Source: Methylophilus sp. 42 (GTDB lineage Bacteria; Pseudomonadota; Gammaproteobacteria; Burkholderiales; Methylophilaceae). Taken from it: 64,000 bases of DNA. The position numbers and the translations under genes were made by a program. The DNA is taken from assembly GCF_000384155.1 (NCBI RefSeq), contig NZ_KB913031.1:806001-870000 (forward strand). Direction: 5' to 3'. Shown here one piece after another: positions 26,780 through 36,549 of this stretch. How positions within the stretch are numbered: the first letter of the stretch is position 1; each line of letters begins with the position of its first letter. Under the pieces are notes generated by a model. It was not told the origin of the DNA, ran no database searches, and saw only the letters and a list, made by a program, of their open reading frames with translations.

Positions 26780-28533
26780 TCTCCCCCCGTAATTTTACTG
26801 ACACCCCCGCCTGGAGACCTGGTTGGCAGATGCCGCTATGGTCTTTTATGCAACCGTTCAGTGGCGCGTTTATACAGATGGTCTGGCTCAGCTTGCTGAC
26901 CAATGTGCTGATGCTGGTGCCTACTTTGTATATGTTGCAGTTATATGACCGCGTCATGCTTAGCCGCAATACCTTGACGCTGGTGGCGATGACGATATTA
27001 ACCGCCGGCTTGTTATTGCTGATGGCAGGTGCGGACTGGTTGCGCAGTTTGTATGCGATTAAAACCGGCGTGCAGTTCGACCTCACCTACGGCAAGCAAG
27101 TGTTTTCGGCCGTGTTTGATCCACGTGCCACACAGCGCCCGCCACCTGCCGAGTCATTGCAGCAATTAACTGCCATTCGCCAGTTTATGACCGGACAAGG
27201 TTTGTTCGCCCTGCTGGATATTCCCTGGAGTGTGATCTACATTGTGGTGTTGTTTGCCTTGCACCCGGTGTTGGGAGCGACCGCAATGGCATTTTGCCTG
27301 GTGCAGTGCGCGGCAGCCTTGTGGAATCAGCGCATGACAACACCGCCAGCGCAGGCTGCGCAGGCAGCCAAGCAAAGCACTGAGTATTTTTTGCAGCAAA
27401 AAATCCAGCATTTGCACACCAGCTATGTGTTGGGCATGTTGCAAACCTTGCGCCAGCATTGGCAGGCATTGCTGGCGCAGCAATCGCTGGCAGAAGCCGC
27501 CTGGTTAAAAGCCAGTGATCGTAGCCAGTTTGTCAATAAATGGGTGCGCTATACATTGCAATCACTGATGCTGGCCATGGCGGCCTGGCTGACCATTCGC
27601 GGTGAAATCAGTGTTGGCTCCATGGTGGCATCCAATGTGCTGATTGCGCGTGCCTTGCATCCGTTTGATGTCATGGTGCATAGCTGGCGCCAATGGTTAC
27701 AGGCTAGGTCGGCGGCGGCTGATTTGCATGGCTTGCTGAGTAATACTGGCGCCCCAGTGCAGACAGGCGAACCTTCGCTGGTTGCAATGCATTTGATCCG
27801 CCCCTATCAACTTGAACTCCAGTCTGTGGGTGTTACCGCAGCGTCGCGTCGCCTGTTGCATGATGTCAGCCTGGCCATACAACCAGGACGCCTGCTGTGT
27901 GTCATGGGCCCCTCGGGTGCAGGCAAAAGCACGCTGGCACGTTTGCTGGTCGGGGTCGTATCGCCCACGGCAGGTCACTATCAAATCAATCAATCCACGA
28001 TTACCGCAGACAACGCGCGTGCGTTGATGACCAGTGTTGGCTATTTGCCACAACAGGTGTCTTTGCTTGAAGGCACGATCGCTGAAAATGTCGCCAGATT
28101 TGGTGAGCTGGAGAGCCAGCATATTTTGCAGGCTTGCCAGCGCGTGGGCTTGCATGAGGCGATTCTGCGTTTGCCACAAGGCTATGACACCCGGCTGGAT
28201 GAGCAGGGTTTGCCTTTGTCTGGCGGGCAACGACAATTACTGGGGCTGGCGCGTGCCATTTACAAAGAGCCTGCCTTACTGGTGCTGGATGAGCCGAATG
28301 CCAGCCTGGACGAGTTTGGCGAAGCCAGGCTGATGCAGTTGTTGCAAGCCTTAAAAACCCTGAATACCACCATTGTGGTGATCTCGCATCGCTCTGGTGT
28401 GCTCAAAATTACTGACGACTTGCTGGTGCTTAAACGCGGCGAAGTGTTACACCATGGGCCACGCGATGCGGGGATTGTCTATTTAAATCAATTGCATGCT
28501 GCTGCCAGCAGTATGGCGACGGAGCCTGCGTGA
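26776..28533 (+). CDS. type I secretion ABC transporter, PrtD/HasD-like (second copy)
   Basis: The 585-residue product has the same layout as its neighbour: transmembrane region about 30-310, then an ATPase domain with GPSGAGKSTLAR, the LSGGQRQLLGLARA signature and LLVLDEPNASLDE. It starts with an ATGA overlap with the preceding gene. Both copies have complete ATPase motifs, so either two homodimers or one heterodimer is possible. Strict ATGA coupling on both sides argues for a fixed stoichiometry and a heterodimer. Confidence 0.92.
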   Translation: MISPRNFTDTPAWRPGWQMPLWSFMQPFSGAFIQMVWLSLLTNVLMLVPTLYMLQLYDRVMLSRNTLTLVAMTILTAGLLLLMAGADWLRSLYAIKTGVQFDLTYGKQVFSAVFDPRATQRPPPAESLQQLTAIRQFMTGQGLFALLDIPWSVIYIVVLFALHPVLGATAMAFCLVQCAAALWNQRMTTPPAQAAQAAKQSTEYFLQQKIQHLHTSYVLGMLQTLRQHWQALLAQQSLAEAAWLKASDRSQFVNKWVRYTLQSLMLAMAAWLTIRGEISVGSMVASNVLIARALHPFDVMVHSWRQWLQARSAAADLHGLLSNTGAPVQTGEPSLVAMHLIRPYQLELQSVGVTAASRRLLHDVSLAIQPGRLLCVMGPSGAGKSTLARLLVGVVSPTAGHYQINQSTITADNARALMTSVGYLPQQVSLLEGTIAENVARFGELESQHILQACQRVGLHEAILRLPQGYDTRLDEQGLPLSGGQRQLLGLARAIYKEPALLVLDEPNASLDEFGEARLMQLLQALKTLNTTIVVISHRSGVLKITDDLLVLKRGEVLHHGPRDAGIVYLNQLHAAASSMATEPA

Positions 28534-29873
28534 CCATGAATCCTGTTATTTCTGACAATGTGCACGCCATCGAGTCTTATGCGCAAAGTGTTAGCCAGAC
28601 GCGCAAAGGGGCTGCCATTCTGTTGTGCGGCCTGGTGGGGTTTGTACTGTGGGCGGTGTTTGCACCGCTGGATGAGGGTGTCCCTACCGAAGGCATCATC
28701 AGTGTAGAAACCAATCACAAGGTCGTGCAGCATTTAACCGGCGGCATGGTCAGTGCCTTGCAGGTGCATGAAGGGCAGGAGGTACACGCGGGCGATGTGC
28801 TGTTCAAGCTAGATGCACAAGCCAGCAAGGCGCGTTATGAAGAAGTCTGGCAGCGTTATGCCGGGCTGCGTGCGCAGGAGGATCGTTTACGTGCGGAGCA
28901 AAGCCACCGTGCCGTGATTGATTTTCACCCGGACTTGACGCGGGAGCAGCAAGATCCGTTGATACAACAACAGATGCGTAACCAGAGTCAGTTATTGTTC
29001 GCGAGAACCTCGGCACTGGCGGCGGATATCGCAGGTAAAAAGGAATCGATTGCTGGCTACCACGCTTTGATTGAAGGCTACCGTGGCGTGTTATCCAGCC
29101 ATGAAGCGCAGCTTCGGTTGCTTGAGGAGCAGTTGCAGGGCGTACGCGCCTTGACCGCAGAAGGGTATGCGCCGCGTAACCAGCAAAATGACCTTGAGCA
29201 GCGCGTGGCGGCTTTGTATGGCGATCGCGCCAATACCCAGGCCAATATCACGCGCGCCCAGCGCGCCATTCTTGAGTTGCAGCAGCAGATTAATCAGCGC
29301 AACCAGACCGAACAAAAAGAGATTGATGCCGACATGGCGCAGGTGAAATTGCAGGTGGAGGCCGATGCGCAAAAAGTGCTGGCGCTGCGCCAAGAATTGG
29401 GGCGCACCGAGATTCGCTCACCCGCCGCCGGTCAGGTGGTGGGGTTGCAGGTACACACGGTTGGCGCGGTGATCCAGCCCGGGCAGAAGTTGATGGATAT
29501 TGTGCCTTCCGGCGAGGCATTGATTGTGGATGCACAGATTCCGCCGCATCTGATCGACAAGATCCATGTGGGGCAGGCCGCTGATATCCGATTCTCTACT
29601 TTTGCCAATAGTCCGCAACTACTGGCAGAAGGGCAGTTGAAGTCGGTCTCTAAAGATTTGTTGAGTAAACCGGCGGCGACGGTGGAAGGCAGCCAAAGCT
29701 ATTACCTGGCACGTGTGATGCTGACAGACAAAGGCATGCACGCCTTGCAAGGCCGTCAGTTACAACCCGGTATGCCGGTGCAGGTGGTGATTAAAACCGG
29801 TGAGCGTACGCTGTGGAATTACCTGATGCACCCACTCAGCAAACGCCTGGCTGCATCCATGAAGGAAGAATAA
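28530..29873 (+). CDS. type I secretion membrane-fusion protein, HlyD/PrtE family
   Basis: The 447-residue product has one N-terminal transmembrane helix (about 32-50), a lipoyl-like segment (VVQHLTGGMVSALQVHEGQEV), a long coiled coil (about 105-285) and a C-terminal beta-barrel region (EIRSPAAGQVVGLQVHTVGAV, LQPGMPVQVVIKTGERT). It bridges the ABC proteins and the outer-membrane channel across the periplasm. It overlaps its neighbours by 4 bp at its start and 1 bp at its stop (TAATG). Confidence 0.93.
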   Translation: MTMNPVISDNVHAIESYAQSVSQTRKGAAILLCGLVGFVLWAVFAPLDEGVPTEGIISVETNHKVVQHLTGGMVSALQVHEGQEVHAGDVLFKLDAQASKARYEEVWQRYAGLRAQEDRLRAEQSHRAVIDFHPDLTREQQDPLIQQQMRNQSQLLFARTSALAADIAGKKESIAGYHALIEGYRGVLSSHEAQLRLLEEQLQGVRALTAEGYAPRNQQNDLEQRVAALYGDRANTQANITRAQRAILELQQQINQRNQTEQKEIDADMAQVKLQVEADAQKVLALRQELGRTEIRSPAAGQVVGLQVHTVGAVIQPGQKLMDIVPSGEALIVDAQIPPHLIDKIHVGQAADIRFSTFANSPQLLAEGQLKSVSKDLLSKPAATVEGSQSYYLARVMLTDKGMHALQGRQLQPGMPVQVVIKTGERTLWNYLMHPLSKRLAASMKEE

Positions 29874-31243
29874 TGCGTGTTGGTCTCTTCTATTGGCAGC
29901 CACTGGCGATTGTTTTGTCTGGCTTGTGTTGCGCACTCACGCTTATACAGGCACAACAAATACAGGCGCAAGAAGACCTGAATGGCTTGTATCAACTGGC
30001 GGTGACAAATAACGCCGATTACCGTGCGGCACTGGCGAATACTGAAGCCGAACGTGAGGAGCTGACCAAGGCACGCGCCCTGTTTTATCCCAAGGTGCAA
30101 TTAGGCCTGAGTAAAGGCCGTGGTAATACCGACCGCACCACGCAAACCACGCTGGGGGCGGTTAATACGGAACTCGATTATTCGCTGGAGAATTACAGTC
30201 TTTCGGTCAAACAGCCCTTGTTTAACCGCGAGACCATGGCGATTTATGGCGGTGCCAAGTCTTATGTCAGTGCGCAGGAGTCATTGCTGGAGCAGGAAAA
30301 TGCCAAGCTGATTCTCAAATTGGTTTCCGTCTATCTGGAAACCTTGTATGCACAAGACCGGGTCAGTGTGCAGCAACGCAAGCTGGATGCGGTGGGGCAG
30401 CAACTGCGTCAGGCTGATCAGCGTTATGCGCGTGGCAGCGGCACGGTCGTCGAGGTGAGTGAGGCGCAGTCTAACCTGGATGTGGCCAAGGTTGAGCATA
30501 TTCAGGCCAGTAACGATTTACTTTCCAGCCAGCAGAGCTTGCAGATTCTCACAGGGGCGCCACAGGGTTTGTCAGCGGCATTGATGGTAGATGGCCTTGG
30601 CGGCTTGAATCCCACGACGCAGTCTTTGGACAGCTGGCTGGCATTGGCGCGGCAACATCATCCGGAATTGGCTGCGGCCTACCAGAACGTAGAAGTTGCC
30701 AAAAAAGACATTGAAAAGAAACAGGCCGGACATTATCCGACGCTGGATCTGGTTGGTGTGCGCTCATATAGCCAGAACGACAGTAACAATACACTGGGCT
30801 CACGTTTTGATACCACCACTATTGCCTTGCAGATGAATGTGCCCTTGTTTGCGGGCGGTTATGTCAATGCCAATGTGCGCCAGAGCGCCAGCCGGTTGAC
30901 CGCCAGTGAAGAAAGCATGACAGCCAAGTCGCGCGAGATCGAGTTCAATGTACGCAAGTATTACCAGAGCCTGCAGGCGCAGCAGCAATCGATCAGTGCC
31001 TACCAACAAGCCGTGCAGTCGGCCAGCATTGCCTTGGACGGCACGCAAAAAGGCTTCCTGGCCGGATTCAAAACTAATCATGAAGTGCTGGATGCCCAGC
31101 AAAAGCTGTTTACCAACCAGTTATCTTTGACCAAAGCTTATTACAGCCTGATCAGTGACTGGGTCAATTTGCAGTTTAGTAGTGGTGTATTGACGTTGGA
31201 GGCACTTAACCGCGTCAGCCAGTTGTTTGTTACGAAAAAATAG
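29873..31243 (+). CDS. TolC-family outer-membrane channel of the type I system
   Basis: From the ATG at 29873 the product is 456 residues with a signal peptide (about 1-33, ending IQAQ-like). It contains the two-fold repeated TolC architecture: LYQLAVTNNADYRAAL in the first half and WLALARQHHPELAAAYQNVEVAKKD, in parts, in the second. Long helices and strand segments such as VPLFAGGYVNANVRQS are evident. It provides the exit duct for the RTX protein. The type II gene set starts only 25 bp later with no terminator between. Confidence 0.92.
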   Translation: MRVGLFYWQPLAIVLSGLCCALTLIQAQQIQAQEDLNGLYQLAVTNNADYRAALANTEAEREELTKARALFYPKVQLGLSKGRGNTDRTTQTTLGAVNTELDYSLENYSLSVKQPLFNRETMAIYGGAKSYVSAQESLLEQENAKLILKLVSVYLETLYAQDRVSVQQRKLDAVGQQLRQADQRYARGSGTVVEVSEAQSNLDVAKVEHIQASNDLLSSQQSLQILTGAPQGLSAALMVDGLGGLNPTTQSLDSWLALARQHHPELAAAYQNVEVAKKDIEKKQAGHYPTLDLVGVRSYSQNDSNNTLGSRFDTTTIALQMNVPLFAGGYVNANVRQSASRLTASEESMTAKSREIEFNVRKYYQSLQAQQQSISAYQQAVQSASIALDGTQKGFLAGFKTNHEVLDAQQKLFTNQLSLTKAYYSLISDWVNLQFSSGVLTLEALNRVSQLFVTKK

Positions 31244-31268
31244 GCATCGTTTAAAGGTGGAAATGCAT

Positions 31269-31694
31269 ATGAAATCAGTGGGTGTGTACAGCAAGCAACG
31301 TGGGTTTACCTTGTTGGAACTGTTGGTAGTGATGGTCATTATCGGTCTGTTGGCGGGCTATGTCGGCCCCAAGTATTTTGCCCAGATTGGTAAATCAGAA
31401 ACCAAAACGGCCAAGGCACAAATTGAGGCATTATCGCGCGCGCTGGATACCTATCGGCTGGATACTGGTCATTATCCTGCGACTGAGCAAGGCCTGGCGG
31501 CACTCAATCGCCAGCCGGATGGCGAGACCAAATGGCAAGGCCCATACCTGGCCAAAGGTGTACCCGCCGACCCGTGGGGGAGGCAGTATCTGTACCGTTA
31601 TCCCGGCGAGCATGGTGATTACGATGTGTGGACGCTGGGCAGTGATGGTGCCGCTGGTGGCCAGGATGCTGATAGCGATGTCGGTAACTGGTAG
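31269..31694 (+). CDS. gspG: major pseudopilin GspG
   Basis: The product is 141 residues from the ATG at 31269 (AAGGTGG at 31255-31261). It has the prepilin motif RGFTLLELLVVMVIIGLLAG with cleavage after Gly and Glu at +5. The C-terminal end is typical of GspG: DPWGRQYLYRYPG, then YDVWTLGSDGAAGG and DVGNW, the calcium-binding loop. It forms the periplasmic pseudopilus that works as the piston of type II secretion. It is the first type II gene and is directly behind the type I operon. Confidence 0.95.
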   Translation: MKSVGVYSKQRGFTLLELLVVMVIIGLLAGYVGPKYFAQIGKSETKTAKAQIEALSRALDTYRLDTGHYPATEQGLAALNRQPDGETKWQGPYLAKGVPADPWGRQYLYRYPGEHGDYDVWTLGSDGAAGGQDADSDVGNW

Positions 31695-31713
31695 CGCTTA
31701 AACGTCAGCCATC

Positions 31714-32904
31714 ATGAAGTTTGAATTAAAAGTGTTGCAGGGGGCGCAGGTGAGTTGGTTATCGCTGGATGCCACGGATCGCCAGGCTGCGCTGCTACAG
31801 GCGCAGGCACAAGGCTATGGTGTGTTGCAGGTACGGTCTGCGCGGGTGTCAGGTTGGCCGCAATGGCCGCTCAAAACGCATACCTTTAATCTCAGCCTGT
31901 TTAGCCAGGAGTTGCTGACACTGCTTGAATCCGGACTGAGCCTGATTGAAGCCATTGAGGGCTTGGCTGAGAAGGAGCAACAAGACCACGCACGTGCCGT
32001 GTTAACCCAATTACGCACCAGCCTGTTTGAAGGCTTGCCCTTGTCTCAGGCACTGGCCTTGCAGCCTTCGGTATTCAGCCAGTTATATATCGCGCTGATT
32101 CGGGCCAGTGAACGTACGGGCGATATGGTGCAGGCATTGCGGCGGCATGTGGCTTACCAGACGCAGGTAGAGGCGATCCGCAAGAAAATTATTGCGGCCT
32201 CAATCTACCCGGTATTACTGATTGTCGTCGGTGGCCTGGTGGTGCTGTTTTTGCTCGGTTATGTAGTGCCGCGCTTCAGCACGATTTATGAAAGTGGCGG
32301 TGACAATTTGCCCTGGGCCAGCCAAATGCTGTTGCGCTGGGGGCAATTGTTGCAAGGGCATGGCGAGTGGGTGCTATTGGCAACCCTGGCTATGGCGGCA
32401 TCGCTGTGGCTGGTGTTTTCACGCCCGGCCAGCAAGGCCTGGTTGATGCAACGCGTGTGGCAAATCCCCAGCTTGGGTGAGGCTTTGCGCATTTACCAGC
32501 TGGCGCGTTTTTACCGCACGCTGGGGATGCTGTTACAGGGAGGAATTCCCTTGCTGACGGCACTGGGCATGGTGCAATCTTTGTTGCCGCAAGAGTTGCA
32601 ACTGGCCTTGCAGCGGGTGATTACCGAGGTGCGTGAAGGCAAGGCCTTGTCAGGTGCCATGGAGTCGCATGGCCTGACGACCTCCATTGCCAACCGTATG
32701 CTACGCGTGGGTGAGCGTAGTGGGCAGCTCGATGAGATGCTGGGACGTATAGGCGTGTTTTACGACGAAGAAACGGCACGCCGCGTGGAGTGGCTGAGCA
32801 AGTTATTGGAGCCCGCACTGATGGTGCTGATCGGCTTGATTGTAGGTTTGGTGGTGGTGTTGATGTATATGCCGATTTTTGAACTGGCGGGCGCCATAGA
32901 ATGA
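31714..32904 (+). CDS. gspF: type II secretion inner-membrane platform protein GspF
   Basis: The 396-residue product has two T2SSF domains (about 65-185 and 265-390). Three hydrophobic segments are present (near 167-190, 220-240 and 365-390), and the motifs LLESGLSLIEAIEGLAE and LGMLLQGGIPLLTALGMVQ match the family. It couples the ATPase to pseudopilus assembly. The N-terminal region (about 1-60) is the usual cytoplasmic entry. Confidence 0.95.
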   Translation: MKFELKVLQGAQVSWLSLDATDRQAALLQAQAQGYGVLQVRSARVSGWPQWPLKTHTFNLSLFSQELLTLLESGLSLIEAIEGLAEKEQQDHARAVLTQLRTSLFEGLPLSQALALQPSVFSQLYIALIRASERTGDMVQALRRHVAYQTQVEAIRKKIIAASIYPVLLIVVGGLVVLFLLGYVVPRFSTIYESGGDNLPWASQMLLRWGQLLQGHGEWVLLATLAMAASLWLVFSRPASKAWLMQRVWQIPSLGEALRIYQLARFYRTLGMLLQGGIPLLTALGMVQSLLPQELQLALQRVITEVREGKALSGAMESHGLTTSIANRMLRVGERSGQLDEMLGRIGVFYDEETARRVEWLSKLLEPALMVLIGLIVGLVVVLMYMPIFELAGAIE

Positions 32905-32917
32905 GGAATGCCATCGC

Positions 32918-34615
32918 ATGAATATGCAGGATTTACCGCTAACTGGGCATGTCCCCCCATTAGATGCCGGGTTATTGCCACAGGCGCGCCAGTTGTCCCA
33001 GCAAACCGGCCGCCCACTCATGGAGGTGTTGGAGGAGCTGTCTGGCCTGACGCCAGATGTGTTTGTGCTGGCACTTGGGCAATGCATGCATTACCCGACG
33101 CTGACCGCACTCGATTTGCACGCCATGCAGCCCATGTTTGACCTGTTGCGCTTTAATGATGCCAGTACTTTGCATGCGGTATTGATGCAAAAATCCGACC
33201 AGTCGCTGTATCTGGTACTGGCTGACCCGTTTGACGAGCCACTGCAATTACGCTTGCAGAGCATGGTGCGCGTGCCGGTACAGTGGTGCCTGGCGCATCG
33301 TAACGATATCGCCGCTTGCCTGCAATTTCATGAAACGCAAATGCGCGCGATGGATCAGGTACATGCCAGTGACAGCATCAGCAACGAAGAGGAAACGCCG
33401 GTAGAAGAGTTGTCGCTGAAGTCCATCAGCGAAGACAGCAGCCCGGTGGTGCGCTTTGTACGCTCGACCTTATACGATGCCCTCAAAGCCGGGGCCAGTG
33501 ATATTCACCTTGAATCTACCCTGCAAGGCTTGCGTGTCAAATACCGCATCGATGGCGTGCTGACAGAGGCAGGTGGCCTCAGTGGCGTCATGCAGGCCGA
33601 GCAGGCAGTGTCGCGTATCAAGGTCATGTCTGAACTGGATATTGCCGAGCGACGTATTCCGCAAGATGGCCGCTGCAAAGTACATGCTTTGGGCCGAGAA
33701 ATAGACTTGCGTGTCTCTATCATGCCCAGTGTGGTGGGTGAGGATGCCGTGCTACGCGTGCTGGATCGTAAAGCGCTGAGTGAGGCGCAAGGCATCAGCC
33801 TCGAAGTGCTGGGGTTCGCGCCCGCTTTATTGGCGCAAATCCGGGCGCAGGCCGAAGCGCCTTATGGCATGTTGCTGGTGACCGGGCCCACCGGTAGCGG
33901 CAAAACCACTACCCTCTACGGCATGATTTCCGAGATCAACCAGGGCCAGGACAAAATTATCACTATTGAAGACCCGGTCGAATATCAACTGCCTGGCGTG
34001 CTGCAAATCCCGGTCAATGAGAAAAAAGGCCTGACGTTTGCGCGCGGCCTGCGCTCTATTTTGCGCCACGACCCCGACAAAATCATGGTGGGTGAAATCC
34101 GTGATGGAGAAACCGCACAAATTGCCGTGCAGTCGGCGCTGACCGGGCATTTGGTGCTCACCACCGTGCACGCCAATAACGTATTTGACGTGATCGGCCG
34201 TTTCACCAATATGGGCGTCGACGCCTATAGTTTTGTGTCGGCAGTCAACGTGATCCTGGCGCAGCGGCTGGTACGCGTCATCTGCCCGTTTTGCAAAGTG
34301 GATGATATGCCAGACTCCGCATTGCTAGTGAAGTCTGGCCTGAGTGTAGAAACGACCCAACACTACCAGTTTAAAAAAGGCCAAGGCTGTGGCCAGTGCC
34401 ATGGCAGCGGCTACAAGGGCCGCAAAGGCATTGCCGAACTGTTGCTGTTTGACGACCGTATGCGCGAACTCATTGTCTCTAAAGCACCTATCAGCCAGAT
34501 TAAGGCATTAGCTGCCACAACCGGTACACGTGCCATGCGCGACGCCGGGTTGGCGCTGGTGGCTACGGGCGAAACGACTTTGCAGGAGATTAACCGTGTT
34601 ACAGCGCTTTCCTGA
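32918..34615 (+). CDS. gspE: type II secretion ATPase GspE
   Basis: The 565-residue product has an N-terminal GspE domain, then the ATPase core. Walker A is GPTGSGKTTTLYG, the Asp box is IEDPVEYQLPGV, Walker B is DKIMVGEIRDGETA, and the His box is LTTVHANN. Four cysteines (CPFC, then CGQC) form the zinc motif of this subfamily. It powers pseudopilus assembly from the cytoplasmic side. The next gene starts 20 bp inside its 3' end. Confidence 0.95.
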   Translation: MNMQDLPLTGHVPPLDAGLLPQARQLSQQTGRPLMEVLEELSGLTPDVFVLALGQCMHYPTLTALDLHAMQPMFDLLRFNDASTLHAVLMQKSDQSLYLVLADPFDEPLQLRLQSMVRVPVQWCLAHRNDIAACLQFHETQMRAMDQVHASDSISNEEETPVEELSLKSISEDSSPVVRFVRSTLYDALKAGASDIHLESTLQGLRVKYRIDGVLTEAGGLSGVMQAEQAVSRIKVMSELDIAERRIPQDGRCKVHALGREIDLRVSIMPSVVGEDAVLRVLDRKALSEAQGISLEVLGFAPALLAQIRAQAEAPYGMLLVTGPTGSGKTTTLYGMISEINQGQDKIITIEDPVEYQLPGVLQIPVNEKKGLTFARGLRSILRHDPDKIMVGEIRDGETAQIAVQSALTGHLVLTTVHANNVFDVIGRFTNMGVDAYSFVSAVNVILAQRLVRVICPFCKVDDMPDSALLVKSGLSVETTQHYQFKKGQGCGQCHGSGYKGRKGIAELLLFDDRMRELIVSKAPISQIKALAATTGTRAMRDAGLALVATGETTLQEINRVTALS

Positions 34616-35498
34616 TCCCGGTGTAGATTGCCGCGTGGCCGACAGCCGTCGCTGGTGGCAGGCGCTGACTGCGCCGGAATTGCGCCTGGTCATTACTTGT
34701 GATGCGCTAGAAGTATTCCAGTTTCAACGCGCGTGGTTGCCGGGTAGGCGTCCGCAGATGATCAGCCATCAACGTCATACTTTGCCGGGCAGCACGCAGG
34801 ATATATTACCGCCAGAGGCTTTGTGGCAGACCTTGCATGACGTCTTGGCACCCTTAGCGGGCCAGCGTTGGCATGTGGTCGTGGTGCTTTCCAACCAGTA
34901 TGCGCGCTGGCTGGCATTGCCGTGGCAGGCTGAGGTGCGCAGCCAGGCGGATAAAGCGGCTTATTACCTCCACGGCTTGCAGCAGGCCTTTACCAGCGAT
35001 GGACAAGATTGGCAAATTCGGGCGCAGCCGGGTACTTATGGCCAGCATACCTTGCTGAATGCACTGCCTGCCGCACTACTGGAGAAACTACAGGTTGCGC
35101 TGGCCAAGCATCGCTTGCCGCCCGGCATCATCACCCCGGCGTGGACGCTGGCAGCCAACCAGGCTTTATATACCATGCGCCAGCAAGGCTTTTCGGCCAA
35201 TGGTTGGGTTGTCTGCCGCGAGTCCAGCCACTTAACGGTGGCATGCCTGATGCAGGGGGACTGGCTACAGATTCGCCAGCTACCTGTTGATGCGCAATGG
35301 CGACTGACCTTGATGCAGTTATTGTCGCGCGAGCAGGTCATACATCCCGAACGGGCAGCTTTGCCAATCTTTTTGTCACAGGCAGAGTCTGGCGGCGCTA
35401 CGTCACAGTCCATGCAGCCGTTTCAGGTGGTGAATGTGCAGTCTTCCCACGGGTTGGGTAAGCCGTCTCTGCAGGTAGCCGAAAGAAGGGTGGCTTAA
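34596..35498 (+). CDS. PilM/GspL-like actin-fold assembly protein
   Basis: The 300-residue product starts at GTG 34596 behind a clean AGGAGA at 34584-34589, overlapping gspE by 20 bp. It lacks a transmembrane segment. Alternating strand and helix blocks (LRLVITCDALEVFQFQ, WHVVVVLSNQYARWLALPW, NGWVVCRESSHLTVACLM) suggest the ribonuclease-H/actin fold of PilM and the cytoplasmic half of GspL. Position before PilN- and PilO-like genes supports this. Sequence identity to named families looks low, so the call rests mainly on order and fold pattern. Confidence 0.7.
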   Translation: MLQRFPDPGVDCRVADSRRWWQALTAPELRLVITCDALEVFQFQRAWLPGRRPQMISHQRHTLPGSTQDILPPEALWQTLHDVLAPLAGQRWHVVVVLSNQYARWLALPWQAEVRSQADKAAYYLHGLQQAFTSDGQDWQIRAQPGTYGQHTLLNALPAALLEKLQVALAKHRLPPGIITPAWTLAANQALYTMRQQGFSANGWVVCRESSHLTVACLMQGDWLQIRQLPVDAQWRLTLMQLLSREQVIHPERAALPIFLSQAESGGATSQSMQPFQVVNVQSSHGLGKPSLQVAERRVA

Positions 35499-36013
35499 TG
35501 CACGTGCGCTTAAATCATGCGCCCGGTCGCTTGCCTGGGCCTGCGGCCACGGTGATTGGCCTGATCTTACTCACTAGCCTGGTATGGCTGGCCGCTGTTT
35601 ATCATCAGCTTGCCCAGGAAAATATCGCCCTGCAGCAGCAATGGCAAACGCGCCAATTAGCCTTGACTGCCAATCAGCAGGCCGTCAATAAACCGCCCGT
35701 CGTGAATCAGGCCTTGGCGGCTGATATGGCCGAGGCGCAGTCACAGATAGTCACGCCGTGGTTAGCTTTGTTGAGTGATCTTGAACATGCCCAGCAAGCC
35801 CACTTGTACTGGCTGCAACTCTCCCCGGATGCCAAGCGTAAACAGATACGCATGACGGTGCTGGCACAACAGCGCCAGCAAGGCTGGGCGCTGGTAGAGC
35901 GGCTGAAAAAACAGTCTGCTTTGGTGGATGTGAAGCTTAAGGCCAGCGAAGCGACCGAGGTGAACGGTTTGCGCATGACGACCTTGCATGTGGAGGCCGG
36001 ATGGCAGTTCTAA
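35498..36013 (+). CDS. PilN/GspL-periplasmic-like assembly protein
   Basis: The 171-residue product has one N-terminal transmembrane helix (about 18-40, ATVIGLILLTSLVWLAAVY), a coiled segment (about 40-75) and a ferredoxin-like C-terminus. This is the PilN-like layout. It overlaps the preceding gene by 1 bp (TAATG) and the following gene by 13 bp. It probably forms the inner-membrane ring with its neighbours. Confidence 0.7.
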   Translation: MHVRLNHAPGRLPGPAATVIGLILLTSLVWLAAVYHQLAQENIALQQQWQTRQLALTANQQAVNKPPVVNQALAADMAEAQSQIVTPWLALLSDLEHAQQAHLYWLQLSPDAKRKQIRMTVLAQQRQQGWALVERLKKQSALVDVKLKASEATEVNGLRMTTLHVEAGWQF

Positions 36014-36549
36014 GTCACTTTATGCAACGTGTGTGCTTTGTCTGCCAGCAAACGCTGCGGGCACATCGCTGGCTGGCAGTCATGCTGTTAGTCGTCGTTT
36101 TGCTCTCTGGGCTGGTGGCGCATGCCTGGTGGCGCGGTCATACCTTGCAACATGTATTGCAACAATTACCTGCATCCACCAAGCGGACATTGCCTGTCAC
36201 TGAGGCCAGGCCTCACGTCGTGAATGTGCTGCAAAGCTGGCCCAGTGAAGACGAAGCTGACCGTATCAGTGCTGAGATACTGGCGACGGCAGATGCCATG
36301 GGCATGTTGTTTGAGCGCGCAGAATTTCAGTCTTTAGCCGTTGAGCATTCGAGTTTGCAGGTACAGCGCATCAAGTTGCCACTCAAAGGGGATTATTTGC
36401 AGGTGCGGCATTTTTTGCAGCAGGTGTTACAGACCTATCCCAGCCTGGCCTTAAGCCAGTTCAAATTGCAGCGCAGTGATGTGTTAAAGCCAGACCTCGA
36501 GGCCTATGTGGAGTTTAGTTTGTACACGCGTAAGCGAGGCCAAACATGA
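36001..36549 (+). CDS. PilO/GspM-like assembly protein
   Basis: The 182-residue product has an N-terminal transmembrane helix (about 22-42, WLAVMLLVVVLLSGLVAHAW) and a small periplasmic domain (about 85-178) with FQSLAVEHSSLQVQRIKLPL and LKGDYLQVRHFLQQVLQTYP. This matches PilO/GspM in size and layout. It overlaps both neighbours, so it is translationally coupled. Confidence 0.68.
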   Translation: MAVLSHFMQRVCFVCQQTLRAHRWLAVMLLVVVLLSGLVAHAWWRGHTLQHVLQQLPASTKRTLPVTEARPHVVNVLQSWPSEDEADRISAEILATADAMGMLFERAEFQSLAVEHSSLQVQRIKLPLKGDYLQVRHFLQQVLQTYPSLALSQFKLQRSDVLKPDLEAYVEFSLYTRKRGQT

